This document shows, piece after piece, positions 43,564 to 55,670 of a stretch of DNA of 64,000 nucleotides. The notes beneath the pieces were generated by a model, which saw only the letters and a list, made by a program, of their open reading frames with translations, did not search any database and was not told the origin of the DNA. The stretch is taken from positions 1-64,000 of the forward strand of contig JAJXWO010000006.1 in assembly GCA_021781535.1 (NCBI GenBank). Direction: 5' to 3'. Source of the DNA: Deltaproteobacteria bacterium (GTDB lineage Bacteria; Desulfobacterota; Desulfuromonadia; Geobacterales; Pseudopelobacteraceae). How positions within the stretch are numbered: position 1 is the first letter of the stretch; each line of letters starts with the position of its first letter. The position numbers and the translations under genes are program-made.

Positions 43564-45633
43564 CTACATCATTTTTGCCAGAAGCGGCACAATAAGAAGC
43601 GAAACAATGTTGATGATCTTGATCATCGGGTTGATTGCAGGGCCAGCGGTGTCTTTATAGGGGTCGCCGACGGTGTCTCCGGTAACGGCAGCTTTGTGGG
43701 CTTCGCCGCCTTTGCCGCCGTGGTGGCCGTCTTCGATATATTTCTTGGCGTTGTCCCATGCGCCACCACCGGTAGTCATGGAAATGGCAACAAAAATACC
43801 GGTGACGATGGTTCCGACGATGACGCCGCCCAGAGCTTTGGGCCCGAGGGTGAAGCCGACAATGACCGGTGCGAGGATCGGGATCAATCCGGGTACGACC
43901 ATTTCCTTGAGGGCGGTTTTGGTGACGATGTCGACACAGGCGGCGTAATCCGGTTTGCCTGTCCCTTCCATGATGCCCTTGATTTCGCGGAACTGGCGAC
44001 GGACTTCAACAACAACCGCACCACCCGCTTTGCCGACAGCTTCCATGCACCGGGCGCCGAAGTAATAGGGGAGCATACCGCCGATAAAGAGGCCGACAAT
44101 GATATACGGATCAGAGAGTTCAAATTTGACAATCTCTTTCCCGGCCGATAACAGCGCGTGGTTTAGTTCGTCAACGTATGAGGTGAAAAGGATAACGGCA
44201 GCCAGACCGGCGGAACCGATGGCATATCCCTTGGTGACAGCTTTGGTTGTATTGCCGACCGCATCAAGTGGGTCGGTTACAGCACGAACCGAGTCGTCCA
44301 GTTCGGCCATTTCGGCGATACCACCGGCGTTATCGGTGATCGGGCCATAAGCGTCCATGGCAACAACGATGCCGGTCAGTGAGAGCATCGATACGGCGGC
44401 GATGGCGATACCGTAGACTCCGGCGCATTGAAAGGAGACGACGATGCCGGCAGCGATGACGATGACCGGGGCTGCCGTCGATTTCATGGAGACGCCGAGT
44501 CCGGCGATGACGTTGGTGCCGTGCCCGGTTGTGGAGGCCTGGGCAATATGCTGTACCGGACCGTATTCAGTCGCAGTGTAGTATTCGGTAATCCAGAAGA
44601 TGGCGCCGGTAACGACCAGGCCGACGATGGAGCAAATGAAAATATTCATGGCGCCAAAGGTTACTCCGGCGGCGTTAGTGAGGCCGTCCGGGAACATCTG
44701 TGCCGTGACGAAGTAGAAGGCGATGCAGGCGAGTACGGCTGAAGCGATCAGTCCTTTATACAGCGCCGGCATTATCTTCTGGCTGGCACCCAGTTTGACA
44801 AAGTAGGTACCGATGATGGAGGCAATGATCGAGATGCCGCCCAGAATCAGCGGGTAACTGACGGAGGCGGCATTGCCGGTAAAGGTGATGGCGCCCAGCA
44901 GCATGGCGGCAATCAGGGTTACTGCATAGGTTTCAAACAGGTCGGCGGCCATACCGGCGCAGTCACCGACGTTGTCGCCAACGTTGTCGGCGATTACGGC
45001 TGGATTGCGGGGGTCATCCTCAGGAATACCGGCTTCAACCTTGCCTACCAGGTCGGCGCCTACATCGGCGCCCTTGGTGAAGATACCGCCGCCGAGACGG
45101 GCGAATATGGAGATCAGTGACCCACCGAAGCCGAGGCCGACCAGTTGGGTGACTACATCCTTGACCGGAGCATCGGGCATCAATTTCAGGAGGACCATGT
45201 AGTAACCGGCAACGCCGAGAAGGCCGAGGCCGACCACCAGCATGCCGGTAATTGCACCGCCCTTGAAGGCAACGTTAAGGGCTTTGGTAATGCCTGATTT
45301 AGCTGCTTCAGTCGTACGTACATTAGCACGAACCGAGACAAACATGCCGATGAAGCCGGTCAGGCCGGAGAAAAGTGCGCCGACCGCAAAGCCGACTGCA
45401 GTCTTCCACCCCAAGGTTGCGTACAGAGCGATAAACATGATCACGCCAACTGCGGCAATGATCGTGTACTGGCGTTTCATGTAGGCGCCGGCCCCTTCCT
45501 GAATCGCTGCGGCGATCTGCTTCATACGGTCATTGCCCTGGGGCAGGCCGAGAATCCAGTTTGCCGTGATCAGGCCGTAGGCAACGGCTGCGGCGGCACA
45601 ACACAGGGCAAAAACAACTGCATACTGTTCCAT
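43564..45633 (-). CDS. hppA: membrane proton-translocating pyrophosphatase
   Basis: This 689-residue protein with about 16 membrane helices hydrolyses pyrophosphate and pumps ions. Family motifs include [35 protein letters not shown] (in part) and [12 protein letters not shown]. The K+-dependence signature reads [10 protein letters not shown], with Lys464 and Thr467. K+-independent proton pumps carry Lys and Thr here, while K+-dependent and Na+ pumps carry Ala and Gly. I therefore predict a K+-independent H+ pump. A good AGGAGG ribosome site precedes ATG 45633, and a terminator follows. Confidence 0.96.
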   Translation of the reverse strand: MEQYAVVFALCCAAAAVAYGLITANWILGLPQGNDRMKQIAAAIQEGAGAYMKRQYTIIAAVGVIMFIALYATLGWKTAVGFAVGALFSGLTGFIGMFVSVRANVRTTEAAKSGITKALNVAFKGGAITGMLVVGLGLLGVAGYYMVLLKLMPDAPVKDVVTQLVGLGFGGSLISIFARLGGGIFTKGADVGADLVGKVEAGIPEDDPRNPAVIADNVGDNVGDCAGMAADLFETYAVTLIAAMLLGAITFTGNAASVSYPLILGGISIIASIIGTYFVKLGASQKIMPALYKGLIASAVLACIAFYFVTAQMFPDGLTNAAGVTFGAMNIFICSIVGLVVTGAIFWITEYYTATEYGPVQHIAQASTTGHGTNVIAGLGVSMKSTAAPVIVIAAGIVVSFQCAGVYGIAIAAVSMLSLTGIVVAMDAYGPITDNAGGIAEMAELDDSVRAVTDPLDAVGNTTKAVTKGYAIGSAGLAAVILFTSYVDELNHALLSAGKEIVKFELSDPYIIVGLFIGGMLPYYFGARCMEAVGKAGGAVVVEVRRQFREIKGIMEGTGKPDYAACVDIVTKTALKEMVVPGLIPILAPVIVGFTLGPKALGGVIVGTIVTGIFVAISMTTGGGAWDNAKKYIEDGHHGGKGGEAHKAAVTGDTVGDPYKDTAGPAINPMIKIINIVSLLIVPLLAKMM

Positions 45634-45705
45634 TTTCTCATTTCCTCCTGTTAATATGAATAGCCAATTGGTGGCATTCTTGCTGGATGACCCAAAAACG
45701 GTAGA

Positions 45706-45734
45706 TAGTTAATGGAATACCGTGTTTTTGTCAA
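45706..45734 (-). promoter_or_regulatory. possible hppA promoter
   Basis: A perfect TTGACA (45729-45734, minus strand) lies about 95 bp upstream of the hppA start. The hexamer 17 bp downstream (TAACTA, 45706-45711) is a poor -10, so only the -35 is convincing. Confidence 0.3.
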
Positions 45735-45865
45735 GTATAAAACCTCCGGTTTCACCTTCCTGCTCTCCGTTGTTAGCGGCGCAAGATGCAACTGCAGATG
45801 CTTGTCAATGTAATTCGGACGTGATATATCTACGCCTCGATTTATATGAAGACAGGAGACTTTTT

Positions 45866-46699
45866 ATGAAATATTTTCATGTCATGATGCTGTCGTGTGT
45901 AGTTTGTCTGGCTGGATGCGCCTCGCAGGGTGCGCTTGATAACGCCCGCAACGATATCGACTCAATTAAAACCCGACTTTTTTCCATGGACCGGGATCTT
46001 GCCACTGTGCGCGAAGAGTCAAAGGTAAGTGTCGGCGCCATCGAAAAGGGGTTCAAGGTTGATGTCGCTTCCGTCCGAAAAATGTCTGCCGACATTCAGG
46101 CTACAATAGACAGCACCAGGAGCGACATGCAGTCGCTCAATGGCAAAGTTGACGATACTTCTCTTGCGGTAAAGAAAACCGCCGAGGATTTGGCCCGTTA
46201 CCGTGAGGATGCTGATAAACGCATTATTGCTCTGGAGGATCGCATTCTGAAACAGCAGACGTTGCTCGATTCACTCTCGAAAAGTATGGCAGACTTGGCC
46301 AAAGCGAAGAATGATGAAGCAAATTCTTCACCTGATGCCCTTTATTTGAAAGGGCTTGATTCGCTTAAAGCTGGTGATGTTGTGGCGGCGCGGGAGCAGT
46401 TCACCAAGTTCCTTGACCAGAATCCCAAAAATGAGCTGGCTGCCAATGCTTACTACTGGATTGGTGAAACCTACTACACTGAAAAAAACTATGATTCTGC
46501 GATCTTGTCCTATCAGCAAGTAATTAAAAACTATCCCGGTAAAGACAAGGTGGTTGCTGCCATGTTGAAGCAGGCGATGGCTTTTAGCGCGATCAAAGAC
46601 ACCAAAAGCGCCCGGTTCGTATTGAAAAAACTGATTGAAGGTTTTCCAAAAAGCGATGAAGCGAAGAAAGCAAAGCTTCTACTGAAGGGTATGAGATAA
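45866..46699 (+). CDS. cpoB: Tol-Pal system / division coordinator CpoB (YbgF)
   Basis: This 277-residue protein has a lipoprotein-like signal (lipobox LAGC, Cys18), unlike enteric CpoB, which is periplasmic and soluble. A coiled-coil region (about residues 20-140) follows, then TPR repeats with ALYLKGLDSLKAGDVVAARE and AANAYYWIGETYYTEKNYDSA. In E. coli CpoB links Tol-Pal outer-membrane constriction to septal peptidoglycan synthesis. ATG 45866 has AGGAGAC upstream; the longer frame (45722) has no ribosome site. No tol genes are adjacent. A bidirectional terminator separates it from hisB. Confidence 0.82.
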   Translation: MKYFHVMMLSCVVCLAGCASQGALDNARNDIDSIKTRLFSMDRDLATVREESKVSVGAIEKGFKVDVASVRKMSADIQATIDSTRSDMQSLNGKVDDTSLAVKKTAEDLARYREDADKRIIALEDRILKQQTLLDSLSKSMADLAKAKNDEANSSPDALYLKGLDSLKAGDVVAAREQFTKFLDQNPKNELAANAYYWIGETYYTEKNYDSAILSYQQVIKNYPGKDKVVAAMLKQAMAFSAIKDTKSARFVLKKLIEGFPKSDEAKKAKLLLKGMR

Positions 46700-46715
46700 A
46701 AACTCAGTCCGGATG

Positions 46716-46760
46716 GAAACAAAAGGGCGGCACCGTGTTTCGGTACCGCCCTTTTGTTTC
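46716..46760. terminator. bidirectional terminator between cpoB and hisB
   Basis: A 20-bp stem with one C/A mismatch (GAAACAAAAGGGCGG-x-ACCG with its complement) closes a TGTTT loop. It contains CCCTTTTGTTTC on the plus strand and the same tract on the minus strand. It serves cpoB and the his operon, which converge here. Confidence 0.9.
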
Positions 46761-46782
46761 ATAAAAAATGGATATTTGTAAC

Positions 46783-47370
46783 TTACAAAACCCCTTTTGT
46801 TGACATGACCCCATCGACACGTGGATCACGTTGGCTGGCGCTGTCCAATGCCCGGGCAAAAGCTTTGAAACATGCCTCAATGATATGGTGGACATTATCA
46901 CCATACATAACATTGATATGCAGGTTAAGGCCGCAGTGGTTGGCAAATGCCTGAAAAAACTCCTTCGCCAGCTCTACGTCGAAATCGCCTATTTTAACTT
47001 TCGGCAAGTTGACGTGATACACCAGATAAGGTCTCCCGGAGATATCAACTGCAACACTGGCGAGTGTCTCGTCCATTGGCACGGTGGCCTGACCGTAGCG
47101 CCGGATCCCCTTTTTCTCTCCCAACGCCTGTTTAAATGCCTCGCCCAGAACAATGCCGATATCTTCCACAGTATGGTGAAAGTCGATATCAATGTCACCA
47201 CTTGCTTCAATGTTCAGATCAAAAAGCCCGTGGCGGGCAAAAAGATTGAGCATATGGTCAAGAAACGGCACCGAAGTACTGATTGAAGCAGCTCCGGAAC
47301 CATCAACCGTCAAAGACAGCTTTATTCTGGTTTCCTTCGTAATTCGCTCGATCATTGCAATGCGGCTCAT
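46783..47370 (-). CDS. hisB: imidazoleglycerol-phosphate dehydratase HisB
   Basis: HisB catalyses the sixth step of histidine synthesis, a manganese-dependent dehydration. The 195-residue monofunctional form has [13 protein letters not shown], the metal-binding [28 protein letters not shown]-like ([14 protein letters not shown]) and [18 protein letters not shown] 47370 has AGGAG seven bases upstream, although it lies 68 bp inside the end of the preceding zinc-ribbon gene. The overlap suggests translational coupling. Confidence 0.96.
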   Translation of the reverse strand: MSRIAMIERITKETRIKLSLTVDGSGAASISTSVPFLDHMLNLFARHGLFDLNIEASGDIDIDFHHTVEDIGIVLGEAFKQALGEKKGIRRYGQATVPMDETLASVAVDISGRPYLVYHVNLPKVKIGDFDVELAKEFFQAFANHCGLNLHINVMYGDNVHHIIEACFKAFARALDSASQRDPRVDGVMSTKGVL

Positions 47371-47788
47371 TGGTTAACTCCTCGGACAATTTTTGTTTCA
47401 GCAAATTGAATTTGCTCAGTGGGCTGCCGTGAACCAGGGTGGCCTTTTGAGTATCATCATTCCACAATGAGATGTACCCTTTCCATCCTTTGGCGGAAAG
47501 GAGCTCTACGAGCGTGTTGAGTACCTCGATTGAGGGGTGTTCATGAAATGCATTATAGCCACAGTAACCGCCCGGTGGAAGCAGTCGAAAGGCACCATAT
47601 CCCTTGCTGACATTCCGTTTGAGCACAACAGGTTCACCGCTTTCCCAATTGATCTCTTCATAGGCTGTCCAGCCGCAGACCGGACACATGATACGCCGTG
47701 CACTGTTTTTACCCCATCCCTCCGTGTCCACCCGGGCATAGATAAATCCACACTGTCCACAAGGCTCGTACATATCTCTCAGCGGCAT
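47303..47788 (-). CDS. uncharacterised zinc-ribbon protein within the his operon
   Basis: This 161-residue protein has two CxxC pairs, CGQCGF (near residues 10-15) and CPVCGW (near 35-40), forming a likely zinc ribbon. A Trp/Tyr/Gly-rich region ([21 protein letters not shown]) and a helical end with LSSLVELL-like pattern ([20 protein letters not shown] in part) follow. I do not recognise its function. ATG 47788 has AAGGAG upstream. It lies 12 bp after hisC and overlaps hisB by 68 bp, so it is part of the histidine operon, but no known histidine enzyme matches it. Confidence 0.8.
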   Translation of the reverse strand: MPLRDMYEPCGQCGFIYARVDTEGWGKNSARRIMCPVCGWTAYEEINWESGEPVVLKRNVSKGYGAFRLLPPGGYCGYNAFHEHPSIEVLNTLVELLSAKGWKGYISLWNDDTQKATLVHGSPLSKFNLLKQKLSEELTNEPHCNDRANYEGNQNKAVFDG

Positions 47789-47800
47789 GAAGAATCTCCT

Positions 47801-48853
47801 TTATCCGATTTTTTTGAGGATAGCGAGCGTCGTTTCCATCTCCTCGCGCGTTCCGATAGAAATCCTGAGACCATGTGCCAGTAGCGGATCCGAGAGCAGA
47901 CGCACGAGGATTTTGTGCTCGTACAGAGCCGTATAGACCCGTTTACCGTTTTTGTCCGGTGGTGTTGCAAAGACAAAATTGCCCTGTGATGGTATTACGG
48001 AGTACCCGATGGCAGTCAGCTCCATGGTGAACCACTCGCGGGTCTCAATGATCTTGCGGCACGATTCACGGAAATATGGCTGGTCTTTCAGGGCGGCAAC
48101 ACACGCTGCCTGAGCCAGTCGATCGAGATTGTAGTGGTCGCGGATCTTGTCCAGCGCCGCTATGATTTCAGGACGGGCGATTGCCAGCCCCAGGCGCATG
48201 CCCGCCAGAGCATAACTCTTTGAAAATGTACGGGTTACGACAACATTTTCATACTTTTTTACCAATTCAAGTGCGTTGTAATCGGCAAAGTCGGCATATG
48301 CTTCATCAATTACCAGAATTCCGCCGCAATTTTGCGCCAGCTTTTCGATATAGGGCAGCGGGTAAGCAAAGCCGAGTGGTGAGTTGGGTGTCGTCAGAAA
48401 GAATATTTTGCCGTGATAATGCTCGGGAAACGCTTCAATGGTGAATGACTCGGTCAAGCCGTAGGTGCAGACAACCGCACCTTGAATTTCTGCCAGCGTC
48501 GAGTAATAGGAGTAGGACGGATGGACATACCCGACATCTTGTCCCTCAGCGGCACACGCTCTGATAAGATTATTGAGTACTTCGTCGGACCCGTTGGCCA
48601 TGATGATCCAGGATGGATCAAAGCCGTACAGAACACCTGCCGCCTCGCGCAGTTTCTGACTGGAAGCGCTTGGGTATGCCCGGAGTGAGGCTCCGTCACT
48701 TCCGATCTCCGCCAAAATTGCTTCCACAACCTTGGGAGATGGGGGGTAGGGGTTCTCGTTGGTATTTAGTTTGATCCAGGACGCTATGTCGTCCGGCTGA
48801 AAACCGGGTACGTAACCGCTCATGGCGGCAATGTCAGGTCGAAGATACCCCAC
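47801..48853 (-). CDS. hisC: histidinol-phosphate aminotransferase HisC
   Basis: HisC transfers the amino group from glutamate to imidazole acetol phosphate. The 350-residue PLP enzyme has [14 protein letters not shown] near the N-terminus, [25 protein letters not shown] and the Schiff-base lysine in [16 protein letters not shown]. The start is a GTG at 48853, one base after the hisD stop, with GGAG eight bases upstream; the frame open upstream of it overlaps hisD. The family normally starts a few residues before the [12 protein letters not shown] segment, as here. Confidence 0.94.
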   Translation of the reverse strand: MGYLRPDIAAMSGYVPGFQPDDIASWIKLNTNENPYPPSPKVVEAILAEIGSDGASLRAYPSASSQKLREAAGVLYGFDPSWIIMANGSDEVLNNLIRACAAEGQDVGYVHPSYSYYSTLAEIQGAVVCTYGLTESFTIEAFPEHYHGKIFFLTTPNSPLGFAYPLPYIEKLAQNCGGILVIDEAYADFADYNALELVKKYENVVVTRTFSKSYALAGMRLGLAIARPEIIAALDKIRDHYNLDRLAQAACVAALKDQPYFRESCRKIIETREWFTMELTAIGYSVIPSQGNFVFATPPDKNGKRVYTALYEHKILVRLLSDPLLAHGLRISIGTREEMETTLAILKKIG

Positions 48854-48854
48854 T

Positions 48855-50147
48855 CTAATTCTCCTGTCGAATAGTGACGGACCGTCCGTGCGCTTCAAGT
48901 CCTTCCAGCTCTGCAATTCTGACTATGTCGTCTCCGAGGCGTTGCAGTCCGCTCTGTGAAAAATAGACAATAGACGATTTTTTGACAAAATCATCAACCG
49001 AGAGCGGGGAAAAGAAACGTGATGTGCCGCCGGTCGGCAGCGTGTGGTTCGGCCCGGCCAGATAATCCCCGGCCGCTTCGGGAGTCCAGTGCCCCATGAA
49101 GATCGCCCCGGCGTTGGTGATTTGCGCGAGGATAGCAAACGGGTCAGCTACTGCGAGTTCCAGATGTTCCGGCGCAATACGGTTGGAAAATCTTATCACC
49201 TCGTCCAATGTATCTGCCACAATGACAGCTCCATACCTTTGCCAGGAAGCTCGCGCGATCGTTTCACGGGACAGATGGGTCAGCTGCAGTTCCACTTCGG
49301 CGATCACTTTTTCGGCAAAAGAACGGTCCGTCGTTATCAGGATTGATGAAGCAAGTTCATCGTGTTCGGCCTGGGACAGGAGGTCTGCAGCAATGTGGGC
49401 CGGGTTGCCGCTGCCGTCATTGATTACCAGAATTTCGCTCGGCCCGGCGATCATGTCAATCCCGACCTGTCCGAAGACCAGTTTTTTAGCGGTGGCAACG
49501 TAAATGTTGCCCGGCCCGGTGATCTTGTCAACCTGCGGGATTGTAGCCGTGCCGTATGCGAGCGCTGCAATAGCCTGTGCACCGCCAATCCGGAAAATCC
49601 GGTCAACGCCGGAGAGTTTGGCGGCTACAAGCACATGAGGGCTGATTTCGCCACCTGGCGAAGGTGCAACCATGATGATTTCGCCAACCCCTGCAACACG
49701 GGCCGGTACGGCATTCATTATGACACTGCTCGGATAACTGGCTTTCCCGCCAGGAACGTAGATGCCGACTCGCGACAGTGGCGTAACCTTCTGCCCGAGC
49801 ATGATGTCCGGTTCCTCGGTGGAAAGCCATGTCTGCTGCTTCTGTTTTTCGTGAAAACGGGTAACCCGCGTGACCGCCAACCGGAGGGCGGCAATCTCGT
49901 CAGCGGAAACCGTGGCAAAGGCCGTTTCGATCTCAGCAGGGGTGACTTCCAACTCTTGAACCGAGGCGGCTTCCAGGCGGTCGAAACGGCGGGTCAGTTC
50001 CAGTACCGCAGTATCTCCGCGTCGACGGACATCGGCGATAATATCAAGCACGATCTGTTCAACTTCGCGGCCACTCTCTTCGCCGCGCGAAAGAATGGCG
50101 TCGAACTTCTGGTTGAAACCGGTATCCTTTATGTCAATAAAAAGCAT
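48855..50147 (-). CDS. hisD: histidinol dehydrogenase HisD
   Basis: HisD oxidises L-histidinol to histidine in two NAD-dependent steps and binds zinc. The 430-residue protein has [22 protein letters not shown] (in part), [23 protein letters not shown] (in part), [15 protein letters not shown]-like [14 protein letters not shown], and the C-terminal [23 protein letters not shown] (in part). It lies 12 bp after hisG and overlaps nothing; hisC follows after one base. Confidence 0.97.
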   Translation of the reverse strand: MLFIDIKDTGFNQKFDAILSRGEESGREVEQIVLDIIADVRRRGDTAVLELTRRFDRLEAASVQELEVTPAEIETAFATVSADEIAALRLAVTRVTRFHEKQKQQTWLSTEEPDIMLGQKVTPLSRVGIYVPGGKASYPSSVIMNAVPARVAGVGEIIMVAPSPGGEISPHVLVAAKLSGVDRIFRIGGAQAIAALAYGTATIPQVDKITGPGNIYVATAKKLVFGQVGIDMIAGPSEILVINDGSGNPAHIAADLLSQAEHDELASSILITTDRSFAEKVIAEVELQLTHLSRETIARASWQRYGAVIVADTLDEVIRFSNRIAPEHLELAVADPFAILAQITNAGAIFMGHWTPEAAGDYLAGPNHTLPTGGTSRFFSPLSVDDFVKKSSIVYFSQSGLQRLGDDIVRIAELEGLEAHGRSVTIRQEN

Positions 50148-50159
50148 AGTGTACCTTGT

Positions 50160-50807
50160 TCAGTGCGACTGGAGCAGTTGCTCAAGCCCCTGTATAATAT
50201 GTGAAATCCGGTCGTTTTTCGTTTTCAGGCTGGCACGGTTGACGATCAGGCGCGTGGTAATCTCGGCGATGGTCTCAACCTCGACCAGTCCGTTTTGCCG
50301 CATCGTTTCGCCGGTAGAAACCAGATCGACAATCCGGTCAGAGAGGCCGACCAGCGGCGCCAGTTCGATCGACCCATAGAGCTTGATAATCTCGACCTGG
50401 ACACCTTTAGCAGCAAAATAGTTTTCAGTCACATGCGGGTATTTGGTGGCGATTCGGATATGCGACCAGCAGGAAGGGTCGTCTGCCTTTGCCAGATGAG
50501 CCGGTTCGGCAACCATCATGCGGCAGTAACCGAATTTAAGGTCGAGCGGCTCATAGACATCCTTGCACTGTTCCATCAGCGTATCTTTGCCCACAATCCC
50601 GAGATCGGCGCTGCCGTATTCTACGTAGGTCGGGACGTCGGTTGCCCGAACAATCATATAACGGATCCGCTGCTCCTGGTTTTCGAAGATCAGTTTACGG
50701 GAATCAGAGAGCAGTTCGCGGCAGTCGATGCCGATCTGGCTGAACATCTCGACTGATTCTTCGAGGATTCGCCCCTTGGGGATCGCAATAGTAATCCAGT
50801 CACTCAT
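50160..50807 (-). CDS. hisG: ATP phosphoribosyltransferase, short form HisG(S)
   Basis: This 215-residue protein catalyses the first committed step of histidine synthesis. It is the short form, which lacks the C-terminal histidine-binding domain and normally needs the HisZ regulatory subunit. No hisZ is in the window. Visible motifs are [35 protein letters not shown] and the phosphate-binding [16 protein letters not shown]. It overlaps murA by 4 bp. Confidence 0.96.
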   Translation of the reverse strand: MSDWITIAIPKGRILEESVEMFSQIGIDCRELLSDSRKLIFENQEQRIRYMIVRATDVPTYVEYGSADLGIVGKDTLMEQCKDVYEPLDLKFGYCRMMVAEPAHLAKADDPSCWSHIRIATKYPHVTENYFAAKGVQVEIIKLYGSIELAPLVGLSDRIVDLVSTGETMRQNGLVEVETIAEITTRLIVNRASLKTKNDRISHIIQGLEQLLQSH

Positions 50808-52057
50808 TCTTTAACCCTTTGGATATCCGCACCCAGCGCGGCAAATTTTTTCTCGATCGATTCATAACCGCGGTCCAGGTGGTAAATGCGTGATACTTCC
50901 GACGTGCCGTCGGCGGCGAGACCAGCCAGGATCAGTGATGCCGAGGCCCTCAGGTCAGTGGCCATGACCGGAGCTCCCGACAGGTTTTTGACCCCTATAA
51001 CTGTTGCCGTACTTCCTTCGACAGTTATATCGGCGCCGAAGCGCTGCAACTCTGAAACGTGCATGAAGCGGTTTTCAAAGATATTTTCCGAGATAACACT
51101 GGCACCTTCCGCAACGCACATCATGGCCATGAACTGGGCCTGCATGTCGGTCGGAAAGCCGGGGTACGGGCGTGTCTTGATGTTGATACTTTTAAGCCGT
51201 CTTGGCCCCTTGACTCTCACAACCCCGTCATGGCTGGTGATTTCAACTCCCGCATCCTGCATCTTGAACGAGAGGGCATCGAGATGTTCCAGTTTCATGC
51301 GGTGAATGCGGATGTCTCCTCCGGTCATTGCGGCCGCGATCATAAACGTGCCTGCTTCAATCCGGTCCGGCATGACCTCGTAATCGGCGGCCGCAAGCTC
51401 GGAGACACCCTGGATTCTGATCGTGTCGGTGCCTGCCCCTTCAATTTTTGCCCCCATGCGATTCAGGTATAGGGCCAGATCAACTATTTCCGGTTCACGA
51501 GCGGCATTTTCCAGCAGGGTTTCGCCTGAGGCGGTCGCAGCGGCCATCATCAGATGTTCAGTGCCGCCTACTGTCGAAATATCAAAATTGATGCGGGCGC
51601 CTTTGAGGCGTCGGCACTTTGCTTCGACATAGCCATGTTCAAGTGTGATTTCGGCACCAAGCGCCTGTAGCCCTTTCAGGTGAAGGTTTATCGGGCGCGC
51701 TCCAATAGCACAGCCACCCGGCAACGAGACCCGTGCCTTGCCAAAGCGGGCCAGAAGCGGCCCCAGAACCAGGACCGAGGCCCGCATGGTTTTTACCAGG
51801 TCATAGGTCGCTTCATGGCTGGCAATGTTGGTCGTATCGATTCGGACAACGTTGCCGTTTCCCTCGACTTCTGCGCCAAGTGACTCCAGTACTTTAATGG
51901 TGGTGTTAATGTCCCGTAAAAACGGAACATTGCTGATCTGGTTGATTCCCGGTGCCAGAATTGTCGCGACAAAAATGGGGAGCGAAGCGTTCTTTGAGCC
52001 GCTGACCGTGACGTCGCCCTTTAGTTTTTTTCCACCTTTGATGATAAGTTTGTCCAA
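50804..52057 (-). CDS. murA: UDP-N-acetylglucosamine 1-carboxyvinyltransferase MurA
   Basis: MurA adds enolpyruvate to UDP-GlcNAc, the first step in peptidoglycan synthesis. The 417-residue protein starts at a TTG at 52057 with GAGGAG eight bases upstream, giving [23 protein letters not shown]. The active-site loop reads [19 protein letters not shown], with the catalytic Cys that fosfomycin attacks. The ORF extends 37 codons upstream but without a start signal. It heads the operon murA-hisG-hisD-hisC-zinc ribbon-hisB. Confidence 0.95.
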   Translation of the reverse strand: MDKLIIKGGKKLKGDVTVSGSKNASLPIFVATILAPGINQISNVPFLRDINTTIKVLESLGAEVEGNGNVVRIDTTNIASHEATYDLVKTMRASVLVLGPLLARFGKARVSLPGGCAIGARPINLHLKGLQALGAEITLEHGYVEAKCRRLKGARINFDISTVGGTEHLMMAAATASGETLLENAAREPEIVDLALYLNRMGAKIEGAGTDTIRIQGVSELAAADYEVMPDRIEAGTFMIAAAMTGGDIRIHRMKLEHLDALSFKMQDAGVEITSHDGVVRVKGPRRLKSINIKTRPYPGFPTDMQAQFMAMMCVAEGASVISENIFENRFMHVSELQRFGADITVEGSTATVIGVKNLSGAPVMATDLRASASLILAGLAADGTSEVSRIYHLDRGYESIEKKFAALGADIQRVKE

Positions 52058-52287
52058 TCTGAATACTCCTCTTGTGTCTGCTAAATTCTGCCATATTACT
52101 GTAAGGGTCGGCTCTTGTCCAAAGAAAAGTTGGTAAAATCGTGCGGCATATCCCTGGAAAATTGCCAAACAAATGACTTCAATGTGATTATTTATGGGGG
52201 AGTAAATTCAATCTTACTAACTCCGGGGAATCTGTGGTATCGTACCGGTCAATTTGTCAATTGCCACGACAGAGCGCAGGGGTGGAT

Positions 52288-54555
52288 ATGTTCCGGTTCA
52301 GTCTGAAAACCAAAGCAACAATTCTCCTTCCCCTGTTCGTAACGATTGCACTGTCCGCTCTGCTGTTTTTGATAGCGTACCTGCTTGTCAACCACGTCAG
52401 GAGCATACCTCTTATCTTTCTTCTAATCTTCCTTCCGCTGCTTTCATTGGCCATGTTCTGGTTTATGTACCGCTATCTGAAGCGTTATGAGCGCGCCGAC
52501 GTGCAACTCCATCGCCAGAACGAATATTTGCAGGCACTGCACGAAACAACCCTTGGGTTGATCAGCCGTCTGGACGTTGCCGGGCTGCTGCAGGCCATTG
52601 TTATCCGCGCCGGTAGTCTGCTTGGTACGGAACATTGTTATGTATATCTTAAAAACAGTGCCGGAACCGAAATGGAAATGGTTTTTCAGAGCGGCATATA
52701 CAATTATCTTGACCATTATCCGATCAGGCGGGGAGAAGGCATCGCCGGACGAATATGGAACACGGGGAATCTGTCTCATATCGACGATTACAGCACGTGG
52801 GATGGACGGTTGCCCGATGCAGACCGGGACGTGTTGAGGACTATGGCGGGTGTGCCGCTTAAGTCCGGCGAGGATGTTGTGGGTGTTCTTGGTGTTGCGT
52901 TTGTTGATGAAGGAATTCATTTGAGTAATGAGCAATTGGAACTTCTGGTCCAGTTTGGTGAATTGGCATCGCTGGCCCTTGAAAATGCCCGCCTCATTGA
53001 TGAGTCAAAGCGGGAACTGGCCGAAAGGATAAAGGCTGAAGAACACCTGCGCAAGCTTTCCGTTGCGGTTGAGCAAAATCCCGCTTCAATTGTCATTACC
53101 GATACCTCCGGTGTCATAGAATATGTCAACCCGCATTTTACCGAGTTGACCGGCTACACGTTTGATGAAGTGGTCGGCCAGAATCCGAGTGTTCTTAAGA
53201 CGGGAGAAACAAGTAACGAAGAATACAAGCAACTGTGGGAAACAATTCTTGCAGGCGGTGAATGGCGCGGCGAATTCCACAACCGCAAAAAAGATGGCGA
53301 ATTGTATTGGGAACAGGCCCTGATTGCTCCCATCAGGGATAACAGTTATGCCATTACTCATTTTATTGCCATAAAAGAGGATATTACCGAACATAAACAG
53401 TTGGAGGGGCAGCTCCGGCAAGCACAGAAAATGGATGCGATAGGTCAACTGGCCGGAGGCATCGCTCATGATTTCAATAACATTCTGACCGCTATTGTTG
53501 GGTATGCCAGCATTATGCAGCTCAAGCTGCCTGGCGACAGCCCCCTGAAAAAAAATGCCGAACAGATAGCTGCTACTGCAGAACGTGGTGCTCGCCTGAC
53601 TCAGAGTTTGCTGGCCTTCAGTCGCAAGCAGACATCAAATTTTGTTGTTGTCGACCTGAATGAAATAATTAACCGTGTTCATCAGCTTTTGCTCCGGTTG
53701 ATCAGCGAAGATATTTATCTTGAAATTAATCCCGAAAAGTGTGGGTTACCGGTTTTGGCCGATAGCGGTCAGCTTGAGCAGGTGCTGATGAACCTGTCCA
53801 CAAATGCCCGGGATGCTCTGCCACACGGCGGTACAATCGTCATAACAACCGAAGCGGTCACTCTTGATACTGATTTTGTCCTTGCACGGGGATTCGGCCA
53901 GCCGGGCAGATACGCCCTGCTGACCTTTACCGACAGTGGCGAAGGGATGGAACCGGAAATTGTAAAACATATCTTTGAACCATTCTATACGACGAAAGAG
54001 CTGGGTAAAGGAACCGGTTTAGGGCTTTCCATCGTTTATGGAGTTATCAAAAAACATAATGGGTATATCCTCTGCCACAGCACCATGGGAATCGGCACAA
54101 TTTTTCAGATTTATCTGCCGCTTCTTGACTCTGTACCTGCCGGGCTTGAAGAAAAAGTGCCGGAAAAGGTCGAGGATGTCCATGGCGGTGACTATATCCT
54201 GCTGGCCGAAGACAACGAAGCCACCCGTGAGCTCATCAAAAACATTCTGGAAGAATTTAATTATTCTGTCCTTGTGGCGGTTGACGGCGAAGAGGCTTTG
54301 GAACGCTTTCGCGAACAGTCAAAGCGGGTCAGTATGGTGATACTTGATGTCATCATGCCGAAAATGAACGGCCGCGATGTGTATGATGAGATGAAACATA
54401 TCGACTCGAACGTGAGAATTCTGTTTTGCAGCGGCTACACCAAGGATGTGGTGGTCAGCCAAGGCGGACTGGACGAGGACATGAATTACCTGGCGAAACC
54501 TTTTACTCCCAAAGAGCTGCTGATGAAAATTCGTGAGGTGCTTGATAATGGGTAA
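52288..54555 (+). CDS. hybrid histidine kinase (2TM-GAF-PAS-HisKA-HATPase-REC)
   Basis: This 755-residue hybrid sensor kinase has two membrane helices (about 12-30 and 37-56) and a GAF domain (about 85-225). A PAS domain with [15 protein letters not shown] and [18 protein letters not shown] (PAC) follows, then HisKA with His394 in [16 protein letters not shown], an HATPase with [13 protein letters not shown] and [12 protein letters not shown], and a C-terminal receiver with phospho-acceptor Asp687 in [15 protein letters not shown] 52288 is preferred to 52234 because AGGGGTGGA lies just upstream. The next gene, its probable response regulator, overlaps the stop codon. Confidence 0.9.
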   Translation: MFRFSLKTKATILLPLFVTIALSALLFLIAYLLVNHVRSIPLIFLLIFLPLLSLAMFWFMYRYLKRYERADVQLHRQNEYLQALHETTLGLISRLDVAGLLQAIVIRAGSLLGTEHCYVYLKNSAGTEMEMVFQSGIYNYLDHYPIRRGEGIAGRIWNTGNLSHIDDYSTWDGRLPDADRDVLRTMAGVPLKSGEDVVGVLGVAFVDEGIHLSNEQLELLVQFGELASLALENARLIDESKRELAERIKAEEHLRKLSVAVEQNPASIVITDTSGVIEYVNPHFTELTGYTFDEVVGQNPSVLKTGETSNEEYKQLWETILAGGEWRGEFHNRKKDGELYWEQALIAPIRDNSYAITHFIAIKEDITEHKQLEGQLRQAQKMDAIGQLAGGIAHDFNNILTAIVGYASIMQLKLPGDSPLKKNAEQIAATAERGARLTQSLLAFSRKQTSNFVVVDLNEIINRVHQLLLRLISEDIYLEINPEKCGLPVLADSGQLEQVLMNLSTNARDALPHGGTIVITTEAVTLDTDFVLARGFGQPGRYALLTFTDSGEGMEPEIVKHIFEPFYTTKELGKGTGLGLSIVYGVIKKHNGYILCHSTMGIGTIFQIYLPLLDSVPAGLEEKVPEKVEDVHGGDYILLAEDNEATRELIKNILEEFNYSVLVAVDGEEALERFREQSKRVSMVILDVIMPKMNGRDVYDEMKHIDSNVRILFCSGYTKDVVVSQGGLDEDMNYLAKPFTPKELLMKIREVLDNG

Positions 54556-55636
54556 CAACAGTAACGGTAAAATATTTGTGGTTGATGATGATCGTTTTGT
54601 CCTTGAGAGCGTCACAACGCTGCTGACCGAATTCGGATTTTCGGTGCGCGCTTTTTCAAGCGGTCAGGAAGCGGTCAGGCAGTTTGTGCTGGAGCCGGTA
54701 GATCTGGTGCTGACTGACATCAATATGCCGATCATGGATGGACTTGAGCTGCTGGAAAAGATCCGTTTTCTTGACAGGGAAACGCCGGTTGTGCTGATGA
54801 CGGCATATGCTGATCTGGATGTGGCGGTTAAGGCAATCCAGAAAGGTGCTTTTGATTTTATAATAAAGCCATACCGTCCGCCGGCACTGGTTCATACGGT
54901 TGAGAAAGGGGTCAATTTCAAGCGGTTGACCCAGATTGAAAAGAACTACAAGGCCGAGTTGGAACGCATGGTCGCAACCAGAACAGCCGAACTCAATGCC
55001 GCGCTTGGCGAGATCACCCACATGAGCCGGGAAATTATCGAACGGCTGACCGCCGCTGCCGAACTTCGTGACGAAGATACCGGCCAGCACATTTTGCGGG
55101 TAGGGCTGTATGCCAAGCATCTGGCGCTTCATTTAAATATGCATGACAGTTTTGTGAACGATATTTCGGTGGCCAGCACCATGCATGATGTCGGTAAGAT
55201 CGGCATTCCCGATTCAATTCTTCTGAAGGCGGGTGCGTTGACGACAGAGGAATTTGCCATCATCAAACAGCATACAACCATCGGCGAGCGCATCCTGAAA
55301 GGGTCTCCTCACAGCATGCTCAAGATGGGAGCGGTCATTGCCGCGACGCATCATGAACGCTGGGATGGCACCGGTTATCCGGCTGGCTTGAAAGGAGAGG
55401 AAACTCCTTTAGAGGGGCGGATCGTCATGATTGTTGACCAGTATGACGCCTTGCGCAGCAGTCGGGTCTATAAGCAGGCGCTTGACCACGCCAAAACCTG
55501 CAACATTATTTTGAGTGGTGATGGCCGCACGTTGCCACAGCATTTTGATCCGGAAGTGTTGGCGGCATTTGACGAAATCAAGGAAGATTTTGCCGGGATT
55601 TACGAGAAGAGCCAGGAAGGAGCCGTGGCTGAATGA
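54548..55636 (+). CDS. response regulator with HD-GYP cyclic-di-GMP phosphodiesterase domain
   Basis: An N-terminal receiver (Asp near residue 58 in [13 protein letters not shown]) is joined by a coiled coil to an HD-GYP domain. That domain has [16 protein letters not shown] (about 210-225) and [14 protein letters not shown] (about 268-281). HD-GYP enzymes break c-di-GMP to pGpG or GMP, so phosphorylation by the partner kinase probably sets c-di-GMP levels. The metal-binding His and Asp and the GYP triplet are all present, so activity is expected. ATG 54548 overlaps the kinase stop, with GAGGTG upstream. Confidence 0.92.
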   Translation: MGNNSNGKIFVVDDDRFVLESVTTLLTEFGFSVRAFSSGQEAVRQFVLEPVDLVLTDINMPIMDGLELLEKIRFLDRETPVVLMTAYADLDVAVKAIQKGAFDFIIKPYRPPALVHTVEKGVNFKRLTQIEKNYKAELERMVATRTAELNAALGEITHMSREIIERLTAAAELRDEDTGQHILRVGLYAKHLALHLNMHDSFVNDISVASTMHDVGKIGIPDSILLKAGALTTEEFAIIKQHTTIGERILKGSPHSMLKMGAVIAATHHERWDGTGYPAGLKGEETPLEGRIVMIVDQYDALRSSRVYKQALDHAKTCNIILSGDGRTLPQHFDPEVLAAFDEIKEDFAGIYEKSQEGAVAE

Positions 55637-55670
55637 TCGGGGAACGGCACGTGAAAGATGTGTTAACGGG

